From Treponema sp. (lineage in GTDB: Bacteria; Spirochaetota; Spirochaetia; Treponematales; Breznakiellaceae): a stretch of DNA of 37,878 nt. Location of the stretch: positions 1-37,878 of the forward strand of contig WQXI01000022.1 in the NCBI GenBank assembly GCA_009784935.1, read 5' to 3'. The notes beneath the pieces were generated by a model. That model was not told where the DNA came from. It worked only from the letters and a program-made list of their open reading frames with translations, and made no database searches. Position numbers and translations under genes: made by a program. Shown here in pieces: positions 7,900-14,824 of this stretch; position 1 is the stretch's first letter, and every line of letters begins with the position of its first letter.

Positions 7900-8835
7900 T
7901 TGCTTTTGAGGACAGGCAAGGGGATCGCCCTTGCCTTTTTTTTATTCTTCTGCCTCTCCTTTTGTCCGGCACAGCAGCCGGGCGACACTGATCTCCCGTT
8001 AATAAGACAGCTTTACCCAACCGACACAAGCTTTAGGCAGTTTACAGGAGATGTCGAAAGAAACCGAAGGCTCCTTGTCGGGGCGAGAGCACAGCCTGAG
8101 CGCGCTGCCGAAAATCTCACAATCTACAGGTACATAGTTCGCGAAGGCGAAGATTTATATCATTTAGCAGCCCGCAGTACTATTCCGTATTCTGCATTAG
8201 CAAGCCTTAACAGGCTGAACAGCCCTTCTGTAATTCAGCCGGGAATGACTATTCTATTGCCCTCCTGCCCCGGAATCTTTATACCTTCTAATGTCGAAAC
8301 AGATCTGGAAAAAATTATCGGCGCGGCAAGGGTAAGCGCCGAAGGCGGTATCGAGCTAAGGATAAATACCGCAGGAAGGACAACCACATATCTCTTTTTT
8401 CCCGGCGCGGATTTTACGCCTACAGAAAGATCGTTTTTCCTGAATGCAGGATTTCGTTTTCCTCTGCGGAATTACCGTATAACCAGCCGGTTCGGTGTAA
8501 GGGCAGACCCGTTTTCCGGCCACCAGCAGATGCATCAGGGGATAGACCTTGCCGCGCCGGAAGGAACCGAGGTTTTTGCCATCGCCGACGGTATTGTTAC
8601 AGCCGCCGGATTTGACAGTGTTTTGGGAAATTTTATAATAATCAGCCATAATAACAATTATTCGAGCCTTTACGGACACCTACAAAGAATAGAAACCGTA
8701 TTGCGGGCAGAAGTAAGATCGGGTACTCTTATAGGGAGAGTTGGTTCTACAGGTCAATCTACAGGACCACACCTTCATTTTGAACTGCGCCACGGCGGAA
8801 GAGCGTTTGATCCTTCGGGAAGGCTCCGTCACTAG
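7900..8835 (+). CDS. LysM plus M23 (LytM) peptidoglycan endopeptidase, exported
   Basis: Counted from the TTG at 7900 the product has 311 residues. A signal peptide (basic start, hydrophobic GIALAFFLFFCLSF, then PAQQ) is followed by a LysM glycan-binding domain at about 76-122 and an M23 peptidase at about 192-306. The zinc and catalytic residues are present: H212 and D216 in HQGID, H260, and H291/H293 in HLH. It should cut peptide cross-links in the periplasm during wall growth or division. The frame is open back to an ATG at 7837 inside the ferredoxin gene, but that start would bury the signal peptide, so TTG at 7900 or 7906 is preferred; neither has a good ribosome site. The terminator at 7914-7943 lies within the signal-peptide codons. 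Confidence 0.9.
   Translation: MLLRTGKGIALAFFLFFCLSFCPAQQPGDTDLPLIRQLYPTDTSFRQFTGDVERNRRLLVGARAQPERAAENLTIYRYIVREGEDLYHLAARSTIPYSALASLNRLNSPSVIQPGMTILLPSCPGIFIPSNVETDLEKIIGAARVSAEGGIELRINTAGRTTTYLFFPGADFTPTERSFFLNAGFRFPLRNYRITSRFGVRADPFSGHQQMHQGIDLAAPEGTEVFAIADGIVTAAGFDSVLGNFIIISHNNNYSSLYGHLQRIETVLRAEVRSGTLIGRVGSTGQSTGPHLHFELRHGGRAFDPSGRLRH
7914..7943 (+). terminator. Intrinsic terminator after the ferredoxin gene
   Basis: AGGCAAGGG at 7914-7922 pairs perfectly with CCCTTGCCT at 7928-7936 across a 5 nt loop, followed by eight T from 7936 to 7943. The hairpin and T tract also form codons of the signal peptide of the M23 gene that starts near 7900, so it can stop transcripts entering that gene. 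Confidence 0.85.
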
Positions 8836-8853
8836 AGACAGACGAAAAAAAGG

Positions 8854-9834
8854 ATGGGTATGCCAAAAATATTAATACTCCTCGCAGTCTTGCTGCTCAC
8901 GCCAATCGGCATAAATGCGGAATCTTTCCGTACAGTAGTAGAAGGTACTGTCGAGGTATTTCCGGGAGCGCCGGAAACCACGGTTTCGATCGGCATAAAC
9001 AGCGCAGTAATAATAAATATAGGTGCAGACGCACGGTTTGTTAGAGGTATAGAAATTGAGATAACCGCCCCGCAAAGCTGGCTGCCCTACCGCGGCTCCC
9101 TTGTAATGATGATGTACAACAATTTAAGCCCGCAGGCAGGTACCGGCGTTACAGACATGATTGGCAGCCGAATCGCCTTTGAGGCGCTTCCTTCAAGATT
9201 AAGGACAATTTACCATATCCCCATCCGCGCACAGCATGGGCTAAGAAATACGACAACTGTTTCTGTTCCATCTTCTATCGCACAACCCGCAACATTTCCC
9301 ATAATGTTCAGATTAATGCAGGTTACCAAGGGACTGCCGGATTCGTTTGAGCATACAAGATTTAATATAATTGCCCGCCCAATCTTAAGCGACGAGGGAG
9401 CTGTAAGACTAGTACCCCGTTTTCCGCCCCAGCTTAGAAACAGACCGTTTACAGTATTTATAAACGATATTGCAATTACAAATATTTCGGAACAAATCGT
9501 ACTCAGGGAGGGCGAAAACCACCTTGTAGTCGTTTCTGACGATTACAGGAATATAAGCCGCCGCTTTGTCGTAGAGAGAACAAGGGTCACCGATTTAATC
9601 ATAGAACTGCAGGACCCTACCCCGATGATTTCGTTCGAGGCGCCGCAGGGTGCCCAAATATTCCTAAATAATACATTAATCCGTACCCGTGACCCGATTC
9701 CGGTAGAACCGGGAACGCATGATATCAGGTTTCAGATAAGTGACTATACAATAACCCGCACTTTGAACGTTCAGCGCGGAAAAACCTACAGGGTTGCCCT
9801 GTCCGCAGACCTTACAATCAACGAAGAAGATTAA
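8854..9834 (+). CDS. Exported protein with C-terminal PEGA domain
   Basis: The 326-residue protein has a signal peptide cleaved near INA-ES (residue 22), a long beta-rich region without cysteines, and a final PEGA-like domain at about 255-320 (PQGAQIFLNNTLI, then PVEPGTHDIRF). PEGA domains are common in spirochaete envelope proteins, where they are thought to bind wall or surface polymers. It starts 18 bp after the M23 endopeptidase and is probably co-transcribed with it. The middle region matches no family I recognise. Periplasmic location is inferred from the signal peptide. Confidence 0.75.
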   Translation: MGMPKILILLAVLLLTPIGINAESFRTVVEGTVEVFPGAPETTVSIGINSAVIINIGADARFVRGIEIEITAPQSWLPYRGSLVMMMYNNLSPQAGTGVTDMIGSRIAFEALPSRLRTIYHIPIRAQHGLRNTTTVSVPSSIAQPATFPIMFRLMQVTKGLPDSFEHTRFNIIARPILSDEGAVRLVPRFPPQLRNRPFTVFINDIAITNISEQIVLREGENHLVVVSDDYRNISRRFVVERTRVTDLIIELQDPTPMISFEAPQGAQIFLNNTLIRTRDPIPVEPGTHDIRFQISDYTITRTLNVQRGKTYRVALSADLTINEED

Positions 9835-9857
9835 ATTTACTGTTAATGAAATTGAAA

Positions 9858-9898
9858 CCCCAGACCGATATTCAACATGTCAGGGGTATAGTTCCCCT
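9858..9898 (+). promoter_or_regulatory. Alternative-pairing leader upstream of a terminator (speculative)
   Basis: CCCC at 9858-9861, AGGGG at 9882-9886 and CCCCT at 9894-9898 could pair in two mutually exclusive ways. A strong terminator hairpin follows at 9937. The arrangement looks like an attenuator or simply two small hairpins. It matches no riboswitch class I recognise. Confidence 0.25.
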
Positions 9899-9936
9899 CC
9901 CAAATCACTATATTTCTGATATGCCTCAAGGGCATG

Positions 9937-9980
9937 GAGCTGTTCGAAACACATAATTCGGGCAGCTCTTTTTATTTTTA
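9937..9980 (+). terminator. Intrinsic terminator between the two PEGA genes
   Basis: GAGCTGTTCGAA at 9937-9948 pairs with TTCGGGCAGCTC at 9957-9968 over 12 positions, two of them G-U, across an 8 nt loop. A T-rich tail (five T, A, five T) follows. It should end transcripts of the M23/PEGA pair. Confidence 0.8.
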
Positions 9981-9991
9981 AGGCAATTATA

Positions 9992-9997
9992 TATAAT
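9992..9997 (+). promoter_or_regulatory. -10 element (TATAAT) almost touching the next start codon
   Basis: A perfect TATAAT ends 7 bp before the ATG at 10005, so transcription would begin at or just before the start codon. The matching -35 region overlaps the terminator's T tail and is poor (TTTTTA), which lowers confidence. Confidence 0.4.
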
Positions 9998-10004
9998 TTT
10001 ACAT

Positions 10005-11366
10005 ATGAAAGACCAAAACGACATACAGGTAAAACTCAAACCTTTTATAGGAATCAGACCGGGGGTATACCTGACGGTTATTTACTCTTTTGTCTTATTG
10101 GTTATCCTCTTTTTCATTCTTTTATACCCCGGACTTAAGAATCCGGGCTCTGTATTGATAGTAAAAACAGACCCCCATGGAGCGGCAGTCAGAATAAACG
10201 ACGTGTATATGGGGCTTTCCGGCAGTAAGATTTTTATTCCAAAGGGAACCCACACGATAGAAGCTGTTATGCCGGGTTTTGAGAGCCAAAGTTCTGTTCA
10301 TCAAATCGGCAGCCGCGCTTTTGGTTCCTTGTTTTTTCCGCGTTATTTTAGGTTAGAGTTTACCTTAAAAAGCAATGACCCTGTTAAAGCGTTCGCTCTG
10401 TACGCCGCGGATTTTGCGGATTGGACGTTCGCGGGAGAGCCGTCAGGTTCAAGGCAGGTTCCAATGAGCCTTTCTGACGGCGCGTACAGGCTTGGACCTT
10501 ATATGGCAGAATCAGCTAATGAACTAAACAAAATACTAAGAGCTTCTTCGCGGTTTATCTCAACAAGAGCGGCAATACGCGATTTTACACGAGCAAAAGT
10601 ATTATTAGACAATAACGGCAATGCTCCTTCGCCTTTTTCTATTCTTTATTCGATCTCTGATATATGGTCATTTATTTCAGAAAACCCGCATAGCGCGGAC
10701 TTTCTCATCGATCTATTGCCTGCAGAAACGTCAAATTTGACTACACCTTTTGTACGTATATTATATGCAAATGAACCTGATCCTTTTATATTACCGGAAA
10801 CCTATAACATAACCAGGGGCAGCGACAGAAGATTAAATAACCTTAACTTTAGAGAGTTTTCTTTGGGTCATAATTTTCTAATAAGCGAAACTCCTGTTTC
10901 CCGCGCTCTTTATGAAACTTTTCTAAACGAAAACCCCCAATGGAAGGAACACCATACAGATTATTTTCCTGACGAACTTTCTATAGACCTTAACAGAGGG
11001 CTTGGAAACGCTATTACCGGGATCACGTGGTATTCGGCAATGGCTTTTTGCGAATGGTTTAAAACCCGCCTGCCGCAGCCAATTTCAGGCTATACAGTAA
11101 GATTACCCACAGAAATAGAATGGACTGCGGCTGAGCATTTTATTGCCGTTTATTCATGGGAATGGTGCGCTGACTTATACGCGCCAAACGATTTTATAAC
11201 CGCCTCACATGAAGCAATCGAACTTATCGGGTCGCCGGAACGAACCTTACGTACCACAAATTCGGCAGATATGACTTGGATAAAATCATACGAAAAAAGA
11301 GCTTCTTTACCCCCTGAGTTATCATCGCCTTTTGTCTCCTTTAGGATAGTTATAGAGCTCCCATGA
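10005..11366 (+). CDS. Membrane-anchored PEGA protein fused to a degenerate FGE/SUMF1-like domain
   Basis: The 453-residue protein has a short cytoplasmic N-terminus, one membrane helix at about 22-43, a PEGA domain at about 48-115, a helical middle, and from about 283 a formylglycine-generating-enzyme-like fold. The landmarks of that fold are ISETPVSRALYE, TWYSAMAFCEWF, YTVRLPTEIEWTAAE, YSWEWCADLY and a closing FVSFRIV. No cysteine follows WEWC, so the two catalytic copper-binding cysteines of true formylglycine-generating enzymes are absent and the GGSW segment is lost. It is therefore probably a binding or structural module, not a sulfatase activator. It faces the periplasm, judged from the single N-terminal helix. 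Its stop overlaps the smpB start by 4 bp. Confidence 0.82.
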   Translation: MKDQNDIQVKLKPFIGIRPGVYLTVIYSFVLLVILFFILLYPGLKNPGSVLIVKTDPHGAAVRINDVYMGLSGSKIFIPKGTHTIEAVMPGFESQSSVHQIGSRAFGSLFFPRYFRLEFTLKSNDPVKAFALYAADFADWTFAGEPSGSRQVPMSLSDGAYRLGPYMAESANELNKILRASSRFISTRAAIRDFTRAKVLLDNNGNAPSPFSILYSISDIWSFISENPHSADFLIDLLPAETSNLTTPFVRILYANEPDPFILPETYNITRGSDRRLNNLNFREFSLGHNFLISETPVSRALYETFLNENPQWKEHHTDYFPDELSIDLNRGLGNAITGITWYSAMAFCEWFKTRLPQPISGYTVRLPTEIEWTAAEHFIAVYSWEWCADLYAPNDFITASHEAIELIGSPERTLRTTNSADMTWIKSYEKRASLPPELSSPFVSFRIVIELP

Positions 11367-11824
11367 GTGAAGGCGTAAAAATAATCGCTAAAAACCGAAA
11401 GGCATGGCACGATTATACAATTGACGAAACTTATGAATGCGGAATAGAACTGTTAGGAACAGAAGTAAAATCCTTTAGAGACGGAAAAATCTCATTCCCC
11501 GACGCTTGGGCAGAAGTCACAGGCGGCGAAATCTGGCTTAAATCCCTTGTAGTCGCAGAAAACCCCTTTTCTTCAATCTTTAATCACGAGCCTGACAGAA
11601 GAAAACGCCTTCTTTTACACAAGGAAGAGATTAAAAGAATCAACCGAAAGGTCGAAGAAAAGGGTTATACATTGATTCCTTTGTCATTTTACTTTAAAAA
11701 AAGCAGGGTAAAGGTCGAATTAGGGCTGTGTAAAGGTAAAAAAGCATACGATAAACGCGCCGGAATACGAGAAAAAGACCTAAAACGCGAGATTGAACGG
11801 GAATTTAAAGGCAAACTGCGTTAA
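11363..11824 (+). CDS. smpB: SmpB, tmRNA-binding protein
   Basis: SmpB delivers tmRNA to stalled ribosomes for trans-translation. The 153-residue sequence shows the OB-fold signatures NRKAWHDYTIDETYECGIEL, GTEVKSFRDGKISFPDA, RKRLLLHKEEIKRI and YTLIPLSFYFKKSRVKVELG, plus the basic C-terminal tail that inserts into the decoding centre. The length is normal. It begins with an ATGA overlap on the preceding PEGA/FGE gene, so translation is probably coupled. Its TAA shares a TTAA with the stop of the convergent DivIC-like gene. The tmRNA gene itself was not found in this window. Confidence 0.96.
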   Translation: MSEGVKIIAKNRKAWHDYTIDETYECGIELLGTEVKSFRDGKISFPDAWAEVTGGEIWLKSLVVAENPFSSIFNHEPDRRKRLLLHKEEIKRINRKVEEKGYTLIPLSFYFKKSRVKVELGLCKGKKAYDKRAGIREKDLKREIEREFKGKLR

Positions 11825-12258
11825 TTTGTACGTTTTTCCAAGAATTCAATCGTAAAAAAGAAGGCAAAGACCAATAAACCAAGGCTTAAAGATATAATTT
11901 TAATGATTCTATCAGAAATATAATCCGGATTTTGAGCAAAATATACATTTCCTGCTGTTGCAGGGGATGTTCTATTGATTCCAAGGCCTACAATTCGTAC
12001 AAAACGTTCATCCTGAGAGCCGTAACCCATCTGACGGGCATGAATTAATAAAGTATCCGGATCATACAATAAATTATTTCTGGTTTTTTCGAGTTCTTCG
12101 TTGATAATCCCCAAAGTCTGAATATTATAACGCTGCTGTTCTCTCTCAGAAAGCAGATAATTGTAGGCTGACATGCCTTTGGGACCGCTTAAGAATGAAA
12201 AAAGCGTATATACAGCCACAGCGACCCAAATGCCCAAGAGGTATTTTGAGATTCTCAT
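11821..12258 (-). CDS. DivIC/FtsB-like septum-formation protein with an extra C-terminal helix
   Basis: The 145-residue protein opens with a membrane helix (about 5-24). A GPKGMSAYNYLLSEREQQR linker and a heptad-rich helix (about 40-65) follow, then a DPDTLLIHARQMGYG segment. This is the standard DivIC/FtsB layout, in which the helix pairs with FtsL and helps recruit the septal wall synthase. Unusually, a second hydrophobic helix occupies about 116-136, so both ends would be in the cytoplasm. Its stop overlaps the smpB stop by 4 bp on the opposite strand. The family is assigned from the pattern of the first 90 residues. Confidence 0.72.
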   Translation of the reverse strand: MRISKYLLGIWVAVAVYTLFSFLSGPKGMSAYNYLLSEREQQRYNIQTLGIINEELEKTRNNLLYDPDTLLIHARQMGYGSQDERFVRIVGLGINRTSPATAGNVYFAQNPDYISDRIIKIISLSLGLLVFAFFFTIEFLEKRTN

Positions 12259-12297
12259 GCTCCGATTAACGGTACTTTTTTGGTCATTCTTTAAGCA

Positions 12298-12326
12298 TTG
12301 ACAACTGTAATATCATACTTTATTAT
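12298..12326 (+). promoter_or_regulatory. Sigma-70-type promoter for the acidic-protein operon
   Basis: TTGACA at 12298-12303 and TATTAT at 12321-12326 lie 17 bp apart. An alternative -10, TATAAT at 12328-12333, is too far from this -35. The mRNA would have a leader of roughly 95 nt before the ATG at 12431, which is preceded by a GGGAGTGG ribosome site. It should drive the acidic protein and both DUF115 genes. Confidence 0.6.
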
Positions 12327-12430
12327 ATATAATAGAGATGAACTATTGAAAAACGGAAAAATACCGATAATGGTAGAAACACGTATTATTCAAAAATAAA
12401 CGGGCTTTGTGTTAATTTAGGGAGTGGTTC

Positions 12431-14824
12431 ATGGCAAACGATAAAAAACCTTCGATATACTCTGATCGCGGCAGCATTGGTTCTGCGGATGAGCTTGATG
12501 AATACGGTGTATGGGTAAAAAGCGAACCTCAGGTTCTTTCTGCAGACGGCAAATCATCTGATTTGGAAGATTTGTCATTACCAGTCGAAGATTCTGCTGA
12601 TGATTTATCATTTGACGATGCAGTTCTTGATCTCAATGAATCAAAGGCTCCCGCAAGAAAAGAAACCATAGAATTTCCGGATGATGACATAGACATTGAT
12701 TTTGACGATGATCCGTTGTCAAACCCCGCTGATATCGATGATTTTAACATGCCGCAGGATGACGGCAATCTCGGATTAATGAGCAATGATGATTTGGACA
12801 TCGATATCGAAGACACAAACTTTGATGAGTTTGAACAGCCGGCAGCTGACGACAATGAAATATCCATAGACGATGATCTGTCTGACGACTTATCTGATGA
12901 CTTATCAATCGAAGATTTTTCGATGGACAGCGAAGACTTTGGCGTTCCTACTGTAAAGTCAATCGAAAACAATATAGACAGCCTCCAAGACGATTTTAAC
13001 GCTATTCAAGGTTCAGGCGGCGAGCTTTCTTCTAACCTGCTCAAAAAAATCGCCGATGAGCTTTCTTCCATTAGAAACGAACTCACTGACCTTAAAAAAG
13101 AATTTGCCAATGTTCGCGGCGGCGCTCCCGACGGTAAAACTGACGACCGCAGCGGTTTCTTCTCTGACGACGATGACGAAGCTATTGCGCTTACAGGCGA
13201 TGAACTCGACGATATACTCGGCGAGGGCGGCGAAGACTCAGATGGCGGCGCGCAAGAAGCTCAGGATGACACCCAAAAATCCGGATTTGATATCGGCGGT
13301 GATGACGATGACGAAGCTATTGCCCTTACAGGCGACGAGCTAGATAATATTCTTAATTCTGCAGACTTTACAGAAGAATCAGGAACAGATGAAAGCGCAG
13401 ACAGCGATTTCTCGATCGAAGATGATTCATTAACCGGCGAAGATATCGAATTAGGCGATGATCTTGGTTCTTTTGATGACGGTCTCGATGATTCATCAGA
13501 AATTTCCTTTGATGACGACAGTCTTTCTGATTTAAGTACAGATGATTTGGATTTAGAAATTGATCCCGATTCTCTTGATAATGAACAGGAAGAAGTTCCC
13601 TTAATGACAGAAGATTTTGGCATTAGCGAAGGAGACGATGATGTTCCGTCGTTTGACGATATCGGAGAAAACCTTGATAACGAAGATATAGATATTGATT
13701 TTGCGGATTCTGATCTAGATAGTTTAGGTGACGATTTAGGCGATGACTTAACTGATGATATCGCGGAACTTTCTGCCGATGACGAGCTTGATAAACTCAG
13801 AGAAGACGGCGCGACTCCGGTTACATTCCCTCCAGAAGATGTCTCATATCTGGAAGACAGCGATTTATCTGACGGCGATTCAGCCGAAGGTTCCGCTGAT
13901 GAAACACTTGATTTTTCTGACGCTGTAATTGATGAACCGGAACTTTCTACCGAAGGCATGACAGATGATTTAAGTGAACCTTCGTTAGATGAAACCGATT
14001 TTGATTTAGATTCGCTTGATGATTTAACCATCGACAGCTCTGACATGGATCTAGATGATGCAGAATCGCTTGATTCATTCGATGACCTTTCAACAGCGGC
14101 AGATCCGGATCCTATCGATGAATTAACAACAGAAGATGACCCTATCAGTTTTGATGATTCGCTTGATTCCCTCGATGATTTTTCTGCTGATGATTTCGGC
14201 GAACCAATCGAAGCGGAACCTGTCAGCGATACTGATAATTTCTCTGTAGAAGATTTTGATCCCGATGATCCTATGAACTTCCCGGTCGCACCGGATGATG
14301 ACTGGGAAGCTCCAGCACAGCCGGCAGCTCCTCAGCAGGCAGGATTTGCCGCGCCTCAGCATGCAGCTCCGGCTCAACAGCAGGCAGGGTTTGTTCCGCA
14401 GACTTTTGCGCCTCCTCAACAGCAGGCTGCACCGGCTCAACAGCAGGCAGGATTTGCCGCGCCTCAGCAGGCTCCAGCTCCTCAGCAAGCTCCAGCTCAA
14501 CAGCAAAGTTTTGCTCCTCAAGCGGCTCCTCAGCAAGCTGGATTCGCCCCACAGCAGGCAGCTCCTCAGCAACAGGGATTTGCCCCACAGCAAGCTTCTG
14601 CTCCTCAGCAGGCATCAGCGCCGGAAGCAGCTCCTCAGCAAGCAGCGCCCAAAGGTCCCCCAGGATTTGAGATTCCTTCTGATTTAAGATCAGAATTAAG
14701 AAATATTTTAAGCTACATGGATCAGCTTCTTGAATCACTGCCAGAGTCAAAGATCGAAGAGTTTGCAAAATCAGAATACTTCGATTCATACAAAAAACTC
14801 TTTAAGGATCTGGGGCTGGTATAA
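12431..14824 (+). CDS. Very acidic low-complexity protein with coiled coil and helical C-terminal domain
   Basis: The 797-residue protein has no signal peptide or membrane helix. Most of residues 1-620 is Asp/Glu/Ser-rich and probably disordered. Within it lie a coiled-coil candidate at about 175-228 (LLKKIADELSSIRNELTDLK) and two copies of DDDDEAIALTGDELDxIL at about 245 and 290. A Gln/Ala/Pro-rich linker built of PQQ and AQQQAGF units fills about 623-740. The last 55 residues form a charged helical domain (DLRSELRNILSYMDQLLESL, then FAKSEYFDSYKKLFKDLG). This looks like a scaffold or hub: repeated short linear motifs, a dimerisation helix and a docking tail. No known function is recognised. 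It overlaps the next gene by the TAA and is the first gene of a three-gene operon with two DUF115 proteins. Confidence 0.85.
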   Translation: MANDKKPSIYSDRGSIGSADELDEYGVWVKSEPQVLSADGKSSDLEDLSLPVEDSADDLSFDDAVLDLNESKAPARKETIEFPDDDIDIDFDDDPLSNPADIDDFNMPQDDGNLGLMSNDDLDIDIEDTNFDEFEQPAADDNEISIDDDLSDDLSDDLSIEDFSMDSEDFGVPTVKSIENNIDSLQDDFNAIQGSGGELSSNLLKKIADELSSIRNELTDLKKEFANVRGGAPDGKTDDRSGFFSDDDDEAIALTGDELDDILGEGGEDSDGGAQEAQDDTQKSGFDIGGDDDDEAIALTGDELDNILNSADFTEESGTDESADSDFSIEDDSLTGEDIELGDDLGSFDDGLDDSSEISFDDDSLSDLSTDDLDLEIDPDSLDNEQEEVPLMTEDFGISEGDDDVPSFDDIGENLDNEDIDIDFADSDLDSLGDDLGDDLTDDIAELSADDELDKLREDGATPVTFPPEDVSYLEDSDLSDGDSAEGSADETLDFSDAVIDEPELSTEGMTDDLSEPSLDETDFDLDSLDDLTIDSSDMDLDDAESLDSFDDLSTAADPDPIDELTTEDDPISFDDSLDSLDDFSADDFGEPIEAEPVSDTDNFSVEDFDPDDPMNFPVAPDDDWEAPAQPAAPQQAGFAAPQHAAPAQQQAGFVPQTFAPPQQQAAPAQQQAGFAAPQQAPAPQQAPAQQQSFAPQAAPQQAGFAPQQAAPQQQGFAPQQASAPQQASAPEAAPQQAAPKGPPGFEIPSDLRSELRNILSYMDQLLESLPESKIEEFAKSEYFDSYKKLFKDLGLV

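Noticed and set aside
12298..12333. TTGACA paired with TATAAT at 12328
   Set aside because: The spacing would be 24 bp; the TATTAT at 17 bp is preferred.
13261..14046. Long Ser-rich open frame antisense to the acidic protein
   Set aside because: GAT/GAC/GAA codons read backwards give Ser and Phe codons without stops, so the frame is a by-product of the Asp/Glu-rich gene. It has no ribosome site.
14123..14789. Arg/Leu- or Glu/Leu-rich frames across the Gln/Ala/Pro linker
   Set aside because: They come from the CAG/GCT repeats of the real gene read in other frames.
14797..14824. Programmed frameshift at the A-run joining the acidic protein and the first DUF115 gene
   Set aside because: A -1 shift at the A-run meets a TAA at 14803 straight away. 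Only a shift after 14805, near GGGG, would work, and no convincing slippery site is there.
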